Shown here piece by piece: positions 42,257-51,953 of a stretch of 64,000 nucleotides of DNA. The stretch is taken from assembly GCA_017481575.1 (NCBI GenBank), contig JAFUPA010000031.1:1-64000 (forward strand). The letters are read 5' to 3'. How positions within the stretch are numbered: position 1 is the first letter of the stretch; the number at the start of each line of letters is the position of its first letter. The position numbers were made by a program, and so were the translations under genes. Origin of the DNA: Clostridia bacterium (lineage in GTDB: Bacteria > Bacillota > Clostridia > Oscillospirales > Acutalibacteraceae). The notes beneath the pieces were generated by a model. That model was given only the letters and a program-made list of their open reading frames with translations. It was not told where the DNA came from and made no database searches.

Positions 42257-45200
42257 TCAGCAACCGCCGGCAATCTTTTCTATACCGAGGAAATTGAGGA
42301 TTTTCTGGAAGAAACCTGTAATCTTCGCAACAAAGTTTTCGAAAAGCTCTGTAACTGTGTCACAGAATCCACCATTGTCTGAATCGTCTGCATTGTCGTC
42401 AGGTGTGAGATCCTTGCGAATTGCGAATGAGTCGATATTTGTTGTCTCACCGCTTTCGGGATTCATCTCATAAGCATCGAAGTAGAGTGTGTCGCCTACA
42501 ATTCTGACACCGGAGAATACCGAATATTCAGCATCATAGATAGCCTCTGCTCTCGGGAAGAGCTCATCTGTGAGAGCCGCATCCTTCTGCTTATAAACCT
42601 TAACGCCGGAGCAACCGCTGATTACATAAACCGAACCCTGCGGGTTTTCCTTAACGGTATATTCCTTGCCGTTGAAGGTCGTTGTTGAGGTTGTTACAGC
42701 CTCAACCTCGTTGTCAATCATTGAATCGGTACGAAGGTAAACGTGGTCGTGACCCTGGAATACCATATCAATGTCGAGCTGCGGCATAAGGACTGACAAC
42801 TGCTCTCTCATAACGATAACCTCATCATCGTCAAAGTGTGAGCCGTTTGAATATACAGCCTTGTGAGTGGCTACAAATTTCCAGTCAGCATCGCTTGACT
42901 GCATATCTTCAATAAGCCATTCAATCTGCTCGTCGCTGAAGCCCTCATCCTCGCTCAGGAGGTTAGCGTTAAGAACTGCTGTGTGAGTGTTGTTATAATC
43001 GAAAGAGTAGTAAACGCCTGTTGTTACATCCTGCTCGGGTAAGTTGGAGATTGTAAAGTTTGTAACAATTGCGTTCGTACCCATTTCCTCGTGGTTACCT
43101 GAAACAGGCATCATAACTGTGTCCATAAGGGTATCTGATGCATTATCAAAGAGCCACTTCCACTGGTTGAAGTTGTCACCGTGGTCAACGTGGTCACCTG
43201 TATTGATTGTGAAGCCTGCCTCGGGATAAAGCTCGTAAGCCTTTGCAATAACGTCTGCAAATCTTTCGTACTGAATTGTTGACATTGACTGCGGGTCAGC
43301 AACATGGATAAACGATGTTTCGTCGCCGCCGTCTTCCATTACAAATGTACCAACTTCGCTCCACCAACCTCTTGAAGCGTCACCGACACGGTAAACATAT
43401 TTTTTGCCTGCTTCAAGACCCGAAACAGTAACAAGGTGTCTGTTCATCGGGAACTCGTACTGCATAATGCCGATTATACCGAAGTCAATACCCGGGTAAG
43501 ATCTTGTTGTTTTAACTGTTTCAGCAGTTACTGTGATGCCTGACGGAACAAGGCTTTCACCGCTGAAGGACGGTGTGTCTGTGTATTCGAGAATTTCGAT
43601 ATCACTGCCCATAACAGTTGACTTTGTATACCAGCTGATGTTTCTTGATGTGGAATCCTCGCCAAGTGTTACGCTGACAATTGTGGGAAGTCGATAGTTG
43701 TCTCTTGTTGCTTCAACTTCGACTTTACCGTCATAGATGATAGTTGCTTCCATATCGTCCTTGAAGTTGTAGTCATCCGCAAAGTCACGGACAATGTTTG
43801 CAATGGAATGACCGATACCCTCAAGCAAGGATTCTGTAATATACTCATCCATAAGATGCTCAACAACTCCCATAAGTGAGCCGTAATCCATTATGCCGAA
43901 GGTTGCAAGTGCGCCAAGCACGCTGTCCGCCATATTAAGGATGCTTGTGTCACCAAGGAACAAAGCGTTGAGTGTGAAATCAAGAATCTTGCCGAGAAGG
44001 AAGCCTACCGAACCGAGCGGGAAGAGCTCGTCAATATTTATCTCAATATCATCAAGAATCTGGTTCTGCAAAAGGTCGTTTGCAAGGATATCAAAAAGAG
44101 TATAGAACATTCTTTCTGCAACGTCGCCGTTTTCAACATTGTTGATAGCGTCGAGCATAAACTCATCCCGGCTCAGGTCAAGTGCGCCGTGGTATGCGTA
44201 CAGAATTGTATTCATAACAAGGTCATCGAGTGTGCCGGGCTCTGTTTTACTGCCGAGACCGTATTCATCATAGAATGAGTCGTTCGGAAGCTCGGAAACC
44301 TGGATTGTAAGAAGCTTGTTGATTGAATTGAGAAGATACTCAACCGTTGCTTCGTAGTCTGTGAAATAGTGCTTTTCAATCTGTGAGCAGATATCCTCGA
44401 GCAGGCTCATAACATTCTTCATTGTGAGAATGCCGATGGGACCGAGTGTGATACCCTCACCGATAAGACCGCCGAGGAGTGTTTCAACATCAAGACCGAA
44501 AGCTATTTCAAGTGCATCAAGAATACCGTGCTCCATAACAAGCGGTGCAAGCTCTCTTACATAACCGCCGATGAAATCGCTTGCAAAGCCTGCACAGCCT
44601 CTTTCGTCAAAATATGTACGCTTGATTGATTCAATTCTGAACGGCTGTTCAAAGGTTACACCGTCAACCGTTACGGGAAGAACACAGTCAACATCAAAGC
44701 TCTCGACATCAAGCTCTGTTTTGCCTGTGTTGTCGGTTGTCATTTTGAACTCACGGAAATAGTTGGGGAAAGATGTGAGTGAAGACATACTTACTTCTGT
44801 AAGAGTTTCGCCGTTATCTGAAACGTACTGTGCGATGTCGTTCATATGAATGTGACCTGTGAGTGCAAAATTCATACCTGCATCAGCAAGCTGTTCGGTG
44901 ATTTCCTCCCAACCGTCAAGGTTAAAGCCCTTCATAATCTTATATTCATTATGGAAGTGCGGAACAAGGTTGTGGTGGTTAACACCGATAACTGTTTCGC
45001 CCTTTGCCTTTGCATCCGCAATTTCATCAAATACCCACTGAAGGAACTCTTCAGACATCGCACCTGCTGTTTCGCCGATATCCGTGCCGTCGTCTGTCAT
45101 ATCTGCGCTGTACTTTCCTGTATCCATCATAATGATGCGGAAGCCGCCGTCGCTTACGGAATAAGAAAGCATATTACCCTTGCCCGTTGTGGGAACATAG

Positions 45201-45763
45201 GTATGATATGCGAGGTCGTAGCCGAGGTTTTTGTAAACCTCGAGGAATTCCTCGGGAGTAATTGCCCTTGTTTTTTCTTCGTAGCCGTTTTCAAAGGTTG
45301 TGGCTGTATCCGGGCGGTTGATGTCGTGGTTACCGCTTGTTACAAGCACCTTAAGACCTGTGTCAGCCTCAAACTGCTCCATACGCTCTGCAAACTTTTC
45401 GTGAGCAACGTATTCGCCGTTTGAAGTGAGGTCACCCGAAACGATTACATACTCCATACCGTTTGACTTTGCGTGCTCCTCAAGTGCGGCAAGAGCAGAA
45501 TTAAGAATTCCCTCTGACTCATACGGCTCTCTGCCGATTGAGGTTTCAAGTGAGTCCATAAAAGCCTCGCAGTAGTCACCCGTAAGCTCTCTCGGATAGT
45601 AGTGAACGTCCGAAATAGCCGCAAAGCTGAGTGTCTTTGACGGAGTAAATGCCGCCTTGATAACGTCTGCCGCATTAGCACCGAGAGGCACTATTGACAG
45701 AAGCATTACAAGTGCAAGTACTGCCGACAAAATCTTTTTTGTGATGTGTTTTGCCTTTTTCAT
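42257..45763 (-). CDS. Secreted protein with two calcineurin-like phosphoesterase domains
   Basis: A 1168-aa exported protein with a signal peptide (about 1-32). The first metallophosphoesterase domain (about 40-370) shows AISDVHYY, VSGDLTSNG, TSGNHDINRP and LTGHIHMND, the five-block dinuclear metal site. A mostly helical linker (about 390-690) follows. The second half is purple-acid-phosphatase-like: a fibronectin-like domain (RHLVTVSGLEAGKKYVYRVG) and a catalytic domain with FIHVADPQS, NTGDHVDHGDN, VSGNHEE, ATHKAVYS and FQGHDHVYLR. The end is a hydrophobic tail (FFQKILNFLG). It probably releases phosphate from extracellular esters. AAAGGAG precedes the ATG, 22 bases after rmuC. Confidence 0.88.
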   Translation of the reverse strand: MKKAKHITKKILSAVLALVMLLSIVPLGANAADVIKAAFTPSKTLSFAAISDVHYYPRELTGDYCEAFMDSLETSIGREPYESEGILNSALAALEEHAKSNGMEYVIVSGDLTSNGEYVAHEKFAERMEQFEADTGLKVLVTSGNHDINRPDTATTFENGYEEKTRAITPEEFLEVYKNLGYDLAYHTYVPTTGKGNMLSYSVSDGGFRIIMMDTGKYSADMTDDGTDIGETAGAMSEEFLQWVFDEIADAKAKGETVIGVNHHNLVPHFHNEYKIMKGFNLDGWEEITEQLADAGMNFALTGHIHMNDIAQYVSDNGETLTEVSMSSLTSFPNYFREFKMTTDNTGKTELDVESFDVDCVLPVTVDGVTFEQPFRIESIKRTYFDERGCAGFASDFIGGYVRELAPLVMEHGILDALEIAFGLDVETLLGGLIGEGITLGPIGILTMKNVMSLLEDICSQIEKHYFTDYEATVEYLLNSINKLLTIQVSELPNDSFYDEYGLGSKTEPGTLDDLVMNTILYAYHGALDLSRDEFMLDAINNVENGDVAERMFYTLFDILANDLLQNQILDDIEINIDELFPLGSVGFLLGKILDFTLNALFLGDTSILNMADSVLGALATFGIMDYGSLMGVVEHLMDEYITESLLEGIGHSIANIVRDFADDYNFKDDMEATIIYDGKVEVEATRDNYRLPTIVSVTLGEDSTSRNISWYTKSTVMGSDIEILEYTDTPSFSGESLVPSGITVTAETVKTTRSYPGIDFGIIGIMQYEFPMNRHLVTVSGLEAGKKYVYRVGDASRGWWSEVGTFVMEDGGDETSFIHVADPQSMSTIQYERFADVIAKAYELYPEAGFTINTGDHVDHGDNFNQWKWLFDNASDTLMDTVMMPVSGNHEEMGTNAIVTNFTISNLPEQDVTTGVYYSFDYNNTHTAVLNANLLSEDEGFSDEQIEWLIEDMQSSDADWKFVATHKAVYSNGSHFDDDEVIVMREQLSVLMPQLDIDMVFQGHDHVYLRTDSMIDNEVEAVTTSTTTFNGKEYTVKENPQGSVYVISGCSGVKVYKQKDAALTDELFPRAEAIYDAEYSVFSGVRIVGDTLYFDAYEMNPESGETTNIDSFAIRKDLTPDDNADDSDNGGFCDTVTELFENFVAKITGFFQKILNFLGIEKIAGGC

Positions 45764-45785
45764 TTTGTTTCTCCTTTTATGTGAT

Positions 45786-47111
45786 TTAAATCAAATCCGT
45801 AAAATTGTCGCTACCTTCGCCTATACCGAGGTAATCGTCAGCGGCGGCAGAATCGATTTCCTCAACATTCTTGAGCTTTTTCTGAATGATGCGGTTTCTG
45901 TCCTGTGCCTCTGAAAGGGTTTTGCCCGCTTCGTCAATCTTCTTGCGTGCCTTGTCGAGAACAGCACCGAATTTTTCGTACTGCACCTTTGTGACTGCGA
46001 GAAGCTGACGGACTTCGTTAGCTTTTTCGTTAATTGCAACAGCCTTGAAGCCCATTGAAAGGGTGTTCAGTAGGGCGATTATCGTCGTCGGTCCTGCGAC
46101 CATTATATTTTCACGCTGAATTTTGTCGAGAATTCCCGAGCTTGAAGAGGTTATCTCGGCATAAAGACCCTCTGTTGCAAGGTACATAATTGCAAAAGGT
46201 GTTGTTGCAGGAACATTGATGTATTTTTTAATCGTCTTTGCTTCCTGCCATACTCTGTCTTCAAGAGCTTTGCGAGCCGCCGCAAGTCCTACTGCATCTG
46301 CATTATCAGCCGCTTCGCATACTCGCTTGTAGTCCTCCATGGGGAACTTTGAGTCAATGGGAAGATATGTGAACTTTGAAGAGTCGTCGTTCGACGGAAT
46401 CTTGACAGCAAATTCAACAAGGTCACGTGAGCCGGGAACGGACGAATAATTTTTGACATACATATTCGGTATCGTCTGGTCAAGTATGCCTTCAAGCTGA
46501 ATTTCTGCCCATGTACCTCTTGCCTTGACGTTGGTAAGCACACGGTTGAGTGCCGTAACGTTCGTTGTAACTCCGCTTGAAAGCTCCTTCATTTCGCCAA
46601 GTGATTTGTAAACATTTTCAAGCTGTTCAGAAACAGTTTTGAACGAAGAATCAAGTCTTGTTGCAAGGGTTGCGGTGAGCTTTTCGTCAACAGTTTCACG
46701 CATCTGGTCAAGCTTTTTCTCGTTGCTCTCCTGCATTTTGCCGATTGCGGCATCAAGTGTGCGTGTCTGCTTTTCGTTAAGCTCGGCACTGCTTGTGCGG
46801 ATAAGTGTGAGCGAATCGGTCATATCCTTGTTGAGCTTCAGCAAGGTTTCGTAATTCTGCCTTGTCATCTCTTCGAGCTTGCCCGTCATAAGGTGAAGTG
46901 AATTATTCATCTCACGGCGGTTGCGTTCAAACTCCTCAGCATTACTGCCCGTAGTTTTTTGAAGGTAAAGAGAAAGGGCAGAAACCTGTTTTTCAAGCTC
47001 TGCAATTTTTTGGCTGTCGTTGCCCGATTTGACAGTTTTTAAAACATAAAAAATCAAAGCAATAATAACAATAGCAAGAACTGCGGTGATATAAATAAGT
47101 GCGTCTGTCAA
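45786..47111 (-). CDS. rmuC: RmuC-family DNA recombination protein
   Basis: A 441-aa protein with one N-terminal membrane helix (about 4-25). A long coiled coil (about 35-190) follows, then the RmuC nuclease-like domain (about 195-370) with the signature stretches GTWAEIQLEGILDQ and FTYLPIDSKFPMEDY, and VAGPTTIIALLNTLSMGFK. RmuC limits DNA inversions between inverted repeats and belongs to the endonuclease-like superfamily. The start is TTG at 47111-47109 after GGAAGTG. It precedes the phosphoesterase gene by 22 bases. Confidence 0.92.
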   Translation of the reverse strand: MTDALIYITAVLAIVIIALIFYVLKTVKSGNDSQKIAELEKQVSALSLYLQKTTGSNAEEFERNRREMNNSLHLMTGKLEEMTRQNYETLLKLNKDMTDSLTLIRTSSAELNEKQTRTLDAAIGKMQESNEKKLDQMRETVDEKLTATLATRLDSSFKTVSEQLENVYKSLGEMKELSSGVTTNVTALNRVLTNVKARGTWAEIQLEGILDQTIPNMYVKNYSSVPGSRDLVEFAVKIPSNDDSSKFTYLPIDSKFPMEDYKRVCEAADNADAVGLAAARKALEDRVWQEAKTIKKYINVPATTPFAIMYLATEGLYAEITSSSSGILDKIQRENIMVAGPTTIIALLNTLSMGFKAVAINEKANEVRQLLAVTKVQYEKFGAVLDKARKKIDEAGKTLSEAQDRNRIIQKKLKNVEEIDSAAADDYLGIGEGSDNFTDLI

Positions 47112-47280
47112 ACAATCACTTCCATTTAATAAAAAGATAGTTCATTATATCAAATAATTCCAAAATTAACAATATAATTCTTAAAAATATATGGCTTTTT
47201 CGTTCTCAATTTGCTATAATATTTTTGTTATTCAGAGTGAATTTTTACAAAACAAAAAGAATGTCAAAGAGGTTTTTGAA

Positions 47281-48918
47281 ATGATAAAAAAACTTGTTTC
47301 TTTTTTGATGATAGCAGTCTTACTTGTTTGCACACTTTCTGCCTGCGGCGGTGACGAAGATGTGTCGCTGATTATGCCGATAAAATCCGACCCGCTTTGC
47401 CTTGACCCGCAGATTGCGGAAACGGACGAAGCGAAGCTTATTATAAACAACTGCTTTGAAGGTCTTGTGCGGCTTAACGAAAAGCACGAAATCGTAAGCG
47501 GTGTTGCTGAAAGCTGGGACGTTTCCCCCGACGGTCTTGTTTACACCTTCAAGCTCCGCAAGGACACAAACTGGCAGCTCCTCAAGTCGTTCAAGGGTGT
47601 GCTTGAAGACGAGAATTATCTTGAAAACTTTGAAACAACAGTTACTGCATACGATTTTCAGTTTGCATTGAGACGTGCCGTGGACAAAATCACGGATTCA
47701 CCCGACGCCGAAAAGCTCTATTGCATTAAGAACGCACAGAAAATTCATATGGGCGAGGCTGATAAGTCAACCCTTGGTGTTAAGGCAACGGACGATTTTA
47801 CACTTGTTATCACGCTTGAACGTGCTAACCCTGACTTTTTGCGAGTGCTTACACTTCCCCTGTGTATGCCGTGCAATGAGGAATTCTTTAACGCAACACA
47901 CGCAAAGTACGGTCTTGAGCTTAAATACACCTTCTGCAACGGCCCGTTTTACCTTGCACGCTGGGCGGAGGATAACTCGCTTGTGATGTATAAAAACGAG
48001 GGTTATGTCGGTGCGCAGAAGGTTAAGCCGACAGCGGTTTACTTCAACGTAAACAAGGATGAAGAGTCGGTTGTTTCAAAATTAAAACAGCTCACATACC
48101 ATTGTGCTTTTATTTCCGATGCGGCGGCGGCCGAACTTGCAAACAACAAAAAAATCACCTGCTCCATGACCGAAAACGAGGTAGTGGGACTTGCATTCAA
48201 TTGCACGGACAGCGTGCTTAACAACGAGAATTTGAGAAAGGCTCTTGTTATGCTGACAGAGCTTGACAAAATTACCAAGCCTGATGCGGCAATCTCCAAT
48301 GCAAACGGAGTTATTCCCGGCTGTTGCAGATTTGCAAATGAATCGTACAGACAGGCGGCAGGCGCAAACGCAAACATCAAATATGACGAAAAAACTGCGG
48401 TTGAGCTTTGGCAAAAGGGACTAAAAGAGCTTGAAGCCGAATCCGCAGGAATAAAAATAATCTGCACCGAAGAATACTCGGCACAGATGCAGACAGCTAT
48501 TCAGAACTGGCAAAAAATACTCAGCACATCCATTGTTGCAAAGGTTGAGGTTATGACCGAGGATGACCTGAAAAAGGCTATCAAGAACGACAAGTTCCAG
48601 ATTGCCGTAACGGGTATCACCGCAGAGACAGCTAATGTGACGGATGTTCTCGAATTCTTCACGACAGGCAACAGCAAAAATGTTTTTAATTTCTCAAACG
48701 AGACTTATGACAAGCTTTTCGACGAGATAATCGCAACACGCTCGGGTAGCGGTGTTCTTGAAGGAATGAAGAATGCCGAGCAGATGTTGACTGACGGTGC
48801 TGTTTTCTGCCCGCTTTTCACCTACGGCGATTATATTGCAATCGGCAACGAAGCCACAGGGCTTGCTCTCTCCCCTGCTTTTGAAAGCATAAGTTTCATT
48901 AACGGAGGGCTTGATTAA
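47281..48918 (+). CDS. Peptide-type ABC solute-binding lipoprotein
   Basis: A 546-aa extracytoplasmic solute-binding protein of family 5 (OppA/DppA type). The signal peptide ends in the lipobox TLSACGG, so Cys21 should be lipidated and tethered to the membrane. Family features include LDPQIAETDEAKLIINNCFEG, GVAESWDVSPDGLVYTFKLRKD and the C-terminal QMLTDGAVFCPLF. It binds oligopeptides or similar ligands. No permease or ATPase genes are adjacent, so it would serve a transporter encoded elsewhere. The ATG at 47281, after AGAGG, starts the signal peptide; the longer frame is not supported. Confidence 0.9.
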   Translation: MIKKLVSFLMIAVLLVCTLSACGGDEDVSLIMPIKSDPLCLDPQIAETDEAKLIINNCFEGLVRLNEKHEIVSGVAESWDVSPDGLVYTFKLRKDTNWQLLKSFKGVLEDENYLENFETTVTAYDFQFALRRAVDKITDSPDAEKLYCIKNAQKIHMGEADKSTLGVKATDDFTLVITLERANPDFLRVLTLPLCMPCNEEFFNATHAKYGLELKYTFCNGPFYLARWAEDNSLVMYKNEGYVGAQKVKPTAVYFNVNKDEESVVSKLKQLTYHCAFISDAAAAELANNKKITCSMTENEVVGLAFNCTDSVLNNENLRKALVMLTELDKITKPDAAISNANGVIPGCCRFANESYRQAAGANANIKYDEKTAVELWQKGLKELEAESAGIKIICTEEYSAQMQTAIQNWQKILSTSIVAKVEVMTEDDLKKAIKNDKFQIAVTGITAETANVTDVLEFFTTGNSKNVFNFSNETYDKLFDEIIATRSGSGVLEGMKNAEQMLTDGAVFCPLFTYGDYIAIGNEATGLALSPAFESISFINGGLD

Positions 48919-48928
48919 GGTGGTACTT

Positions 48929-49366
48929 ATGCAAAAAAATAAACCGCTTGCGGTTGTATTCTGGTTGCTGACCGCCACGGTAATGGTTATAATTTTTATG
49001 TTCTCGTCCGACACGGGCGAAGAATCCGAAGAGGTAAGTCAGAATTTGCTCGGTATCATAATCGAATTCATCGGTCAGTTTATTTCGCACAACACCTTGC
49101 GAAAAATTGCACACTTCACTGAATTTGCCGCACTCGGTTTTTGTATGACCGGTGCTATTCATTACACATTCGGCAAACGCAAATTTTATCTTCCTTTTAT
49201 CCCCTGCGTGGTTTATGCCATCAGTGACGAAATTCACCAGCACTTTGTGCCCGAAAGAGCGTGCAGAGTATTTGATATGTTTGTTGATTCCTGCGGTATT
49301 GCAACGGGAATTGCGATTTTCTTCTTAATTATTTGGGCGATTTCAAAGATTGTTAAAAACAGATAA
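48929..49366 (+). CDS. VanZ-like membrane protein
   Basis: A 145-aa protein with four helices of the VanZ family. The conserved pieces are RKIAHFTEFAALGF (about 65-78) and SDEIHQHFVPERACRVFDMFVDSCG (about 104-128), with acidic and His residues in a buried pattern. VanZ relatives change low-level resistance to glycopeptide antibiotics in some strains; most have no known activity. AAGGTGG lies 6 bases before the chosen ATG. It starts 10 bases after the lipoprotein stop, so the two are likely cotranscribed. There is no van operon here. Confidence 0.85.
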   Translation: MQKNKPLAVVFWLLTATVMVIIFMFSSDTGEESEEVSQNLLGIIIEFIGQFISHNTLRKIAHFTEFAALGFCMTGAIHYTFGKRKFYLPFIPCVVYAISDEIHQHFVPERACRVFDMFVDSCGIATGIAIFFLIIWAISKIVKNR

Positions 49367-49369
49367 AGT

Positions 49370-49407
49370 AAAAGGCTTGTAATGGTAAAAAACACTACAA
49401 GCCTTTT
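49370..49407. terminator. Bidirectional terminator between vanZ-like gene and metA
   Basis: AAAAGGCTTGTA and TACAAGCCTTTT form a perfect 12-bp stem with a 14-base loop. It lies between convergent genes and has T-rich ends on both strands. Confidence 0.8.
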
Positions 49408-49409
49408 AT

Positions 49410-50327
49410 TTATTCGATGGTTTCAATATCGTATGGAGTCGTCTGGTAAACAAAGTAGTTAAGCCAGTTTGAGAAAAGGAGATTTGCATGTGCTCTCCAC
49501 GTTGCTAGCGGAGTTTTTGTAGGGTCATCGTCAGGGAAATAGTTTTTCGGAATCTGAATATCAAGACCCTTTTCCTTGTCACGGAAATACTCGTCACGAA
49601 GTGTTGTTGAATCGTATTCCGAGTGTCCTGTGACAAAAATCTGCTTACCGTTGTCGGTCGAGACTGCATAAATTCCAGTTTCCTCGGAGGAGGCAAGAAT
49701 TTTGAGCTTGTCAACAGCTTCAATATCCTCACGTCTTACACTTGTATAGCGTGACTGCGGCACCATGAACACATCATCAAAGCCACGGAAGAGAATTGAA
49801 AGCTTGTAATCCAGCGTATGCGGATAAACCCCCGAAATCTTCTTATCAAGTCGGTATTTGTCAATGCCGAAATGGTAGTAAAGTCCTGCCTGCGCACCCC
49901 AACAGATGTGGAAGGTACTTGTAACGTGCTTCTTGCTCCACTCCATAATCTCGCAAAGCTCTTCCCAATATTCGACCTCTTCAAAGGGCATAAGCTCAAC
50001 GGGTGCGCCCGTTATAATCATTCCGTCGTACTTTTTGTGCTTTATCTCATCAAAAGTCTTGTAGAACGTGAGCAGATGCTCCGCAGAGGTGTGCTTGGAC
50101 TTGTGCGAGCTTGTGTGTATAAGCTCGAGCTCAACCTGCAACGGTGAGTTACCCAGCAGACGTGCGAACTGTGTTTCGGTTTCAATTTTTTTGGGCATAA
50201 GATTTAAAAGTAAAATCTTAAGCGGACGAATGTCCTGTGTAATTGCTCTGGTTTCGGTCATAACGAAAATATTTTCGTCATTGAGTACCTTTACAGCAGG
50301 CAATTCATTTGGAATTTTAATAGGCAT
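49410..50327 (-). CDS. metA: Homoserine O-acetyltransferase
   Basis: A 305-aa enzyme that activates homoserine in methionine synthesis. The catalytic Cys is in [14 protein letters not shown] (near 142) and the His-Glu-containing [17 protein letters not shown] region is near 235-250. The position that decides acyl donor (TGAPxxL) is Glu here, in [10 protein letters not shown]; this Glu is linked to acetyl-CoA use in Bacillus MetA, while Gly gives succinyl-CoA use in E. coli. Acetyl use matches the O-acetylhomoserine sulfhydrylase encoded upstream. AAAGGT precedes the ATG. It is 21 bases after metY2 in a Met T-box operon. Confidence 0.95.
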   Translation of the reverse strand: MPIKIPNELPAVKVLNDENIFVMTETRAITQDIRPLKILLLNLMPKKIETETQFARLLGNSPLQVELELIHTSSHKSKHTSAEHLLTFYKTFDEIKHKKYDGMIITGAPVELMPFEEVEYWEELCEIMEWSKKHVTSTFHICWGAQAGLYYHFGIDKYRLDKKISGVYPHTLDYKLSILFRGFDDVFMVPQSRYTSVRREDIEAVDKLKILASSEETGIYAVSTDNGKQIFVTGHSEYDSTTLRDEYFRDKEKGLDIQIPKNYFPDDDPTKTPLATWRAHANLLFSNWLNYFVYQTTPYDIETIE

Positions 50328-50348
50328 AGTTTATCAAACCTTTAAACT

Positions 50349-51635
50349 TTATTCAACTTTTGCAAGTGCCTGAGCGATATCCTCAATAAGGTCGTCAGCA
50401 CTCTCAAGTCCGCAAGAGAAACGGACAAGATTTGCAGGTACACCTGCCGCCGCAAGCTCCTCGTCATTCATCTGGCGGTGTGTTGCACTTGCAGGGTGCA
50501 AGCAACAGGTTCTTGCATCTGCAACGTGTGTTTCAATAGCAGCAATCTTAAGGTTTTTCATAAAGATTTCTGCCGCTTTTCTGCCTCCCTTAATGCCGAA
50601 GCTTACAACGCCGCAAGAGCCGTTGGGAAGATATTTCTGTGCAAGCTCGTAGTATTTGTTGCCCTCAAGTGACGGATAATTTACCCAATCCACCTTGTCG
50701 CTTAACTGAAGGAACTTTGCAACCGCAAGTCCGTTCTCGCAATGTCTTGCCATTCTGACGTGGAGGCTCTCGAGACCGAGGTTGAGAAGAAATGCGTTCT
50801 GCGGTGACTGAATTGAGCCGAAATCACGCATAAGCTGTGCAGTTGCCTTTGTAATAAATGCACCTGCATTGCCGAACTTTTCAGCATAAGTGATGCCGTG
50901 GTAGCTGTCATCGGGAGTGCAGAGACCGGGGAACTTGTCAGCGTGTGCCATCCAGTCAAACTTGCCCGAATCAACAATACAGCCGCCGACACCTGCACCG
51001 TGACCGTCCATATACTTTGTTGTTGAGTGTGTAACAATGTCTGCGCCCCACTCAAACGGACGGCAGTTAACGGGTGTTGCGAAGGTGTTATCAATGATAA
51101 GCGGTACACCGTGAGCGTGTGCGGCTTTTGCAAACTTTTCAATATCAAGCACGTTAAGTGCAGGATTTGCGATTGTTTCACCGAAAACAGCCTTTGTGTT
51201 CGGTCTGAAAGCGGCTTCAAGCTCATCTTCGGAGCAATCGGGATCAACAAATGTGAAGTCAATACCCATTTTCTTCATTGTTACGGCAAAGAGATTGTAT
51301 GTTCCACCGTAAATTGTTGACGAAGAAACAACGTGGTCGCCGCAGGTTGCGATATTAAACACCGCATAAAAGGATGCTGCCTGACCTGACGAGGTAAGCA
51401 TTGCCGCTGTACCTCCCTCAAGCTCGCAGATTTTAGCAGCTACTGCGTCGTTTGTAGGGTTCTGAAGTCTTGTGTAGAAATAGCCTGATGCTTCAAGGTC
51501 AAAAAGCTTACCCATATCTTCGCTGGTTGCATATTTAAATGTTGTGCTCTGGATAATAGGAATCTGTCTCGGCTCACCGTTGCCCGGTGTATAACCGCCC
51601 TGAACACATTTAGTTTCAATTCTTAAATCGCTCAT
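50349..51635 (-). CDS. metY: O-acetylhomoserine sulfhydrylase (second copy)
   Basis: A 428-aa PLP enzyme that forms homocysteine from O-acetylhomoserine and sulfide. The PLP Lys lies in THSTTKYMDGHGAGVGG (near 205-221). ENGLAVAKFLQLSDKVDWVNY and the end NLVRFSCGLESADDLIEDI match the family. The ATG at 51635 opens MSDLRIETKCVQGGYTPG after AAGAGG; the longer frame reads back through the T-box RNA and is rejected. The operon metY-metA is controlled by a Met T-box. A diverged paralogue sits at 20414-21697 with cysK. Confidence 0.95.
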   Translation of the reverse strand: MSDLRIETKCVQGGYTPGNGEPRQIPIIQSTTFKYATSEDMGKLFDLEASGYFYTRLQNPTNDAVAAKICELEGGTAAMLTSSGQAASFYAVFNIATCGDHVVSSSTIYGGTYNLFAVTMKKMGIDFTFVDPDCSEDELEAAFRPNTKAVFGETIANPALNVLDIEKFAKAAHAHGVPLIIDNTFATPVNCRPFEWGADIVTHSTTKYMDGHGAGVGGCIVDSGKFDWMAHADKFPGLCTPDDSYHGITYAEKFGNAGAFITKATAQLMRDFGSIQSPQNAFLLNLGLESLHVRMARHCENGLAVAKFLQLSDKVDWVNYPSLEGNKYYELAQKYLPNGSCGVVSFGIKGGRKAAEIFMKNLKIAAIETHVADARTCCLHPASATHRQMNDEELAAAGVPANLVRFSCGLESADDLIEDIAQALAKVE

Positions 51636-51671
51636 AATATTACCTCTTTTCTTCATAATAGAAAATAAAAA

Positions 51672-51908
51672 CCGTCCCAAAGCGAAAACTTTGAGACGGG
51701 ATAAAATACCCGCGGTACCACTCAAATTGCAGTTTGAAACTGCCACCTTTAGACTCCGACAAGTCCTATACCTTAACGCAGTAATACGGGAAGCCCTACT
51801 ATTTTTCAAGCTTCCGACTCAGAAGCCATAGACATTGAAACTTTCATTATCGGCTCACACCTGCCGCCGACTCTCTTAAAACTACGGTTTCTGCCCTCTT
51901 CGTCACAG
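51672..51908 (-). ncRNA. tRNA-Met-responsive T-box leader
   Basis: On the minus strand Stem I begins near 51908 with AAGAGGGCAGAAACCGTAG and the AAGAGAG motif. The distal-loop segment GGCGGCAGGTGTGAGCC follows. The specifier loop reads TCTATGGCTTCTGAG, placing AUG (51829-51827) where the codon is read, so it senses tRNA-Met. The T-box sequence GAGTGGTACCGCGGG (51723-51709) has the UGGU bulge that fits an A discriminator. The terminator CCGTCTCAAAG/CTTTGGGACGG (51699-51672) is followed by TTTTTATTTT. Uncharged tRNA-Met should allow read-through into metY-metA. Confidence 0.95.
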
Positions 51909-51919
51909 TCTGTAAATGA

Positions 51920-51948
51920 ATGATAACACTTTAACAGTAAAATGTCAA
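51920..51948 (-). promoter_or_regulatory. Promoter of the Met T-box operon
   Basis: On the minus strand TTGACA (51948-51943) and TATCAT (51925-51920) are 17 bases apart, just upstream of Stem I and directly after the C39-like gene's stop. Confidence 0.75.
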
Positions 51949-51953
51949 TAAAA

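Noticed and set aside
48929..49366. A vancomycin-resistance locus
   Set aside because: Only a VanZ-like protein is present, without van ligase or dehydrogenase genes.
51636..51809. N-terminal extension of metY2
   Set aside because: These codons lie inside the T-box terminator and stem sequences, and the canonical start is at 51635.
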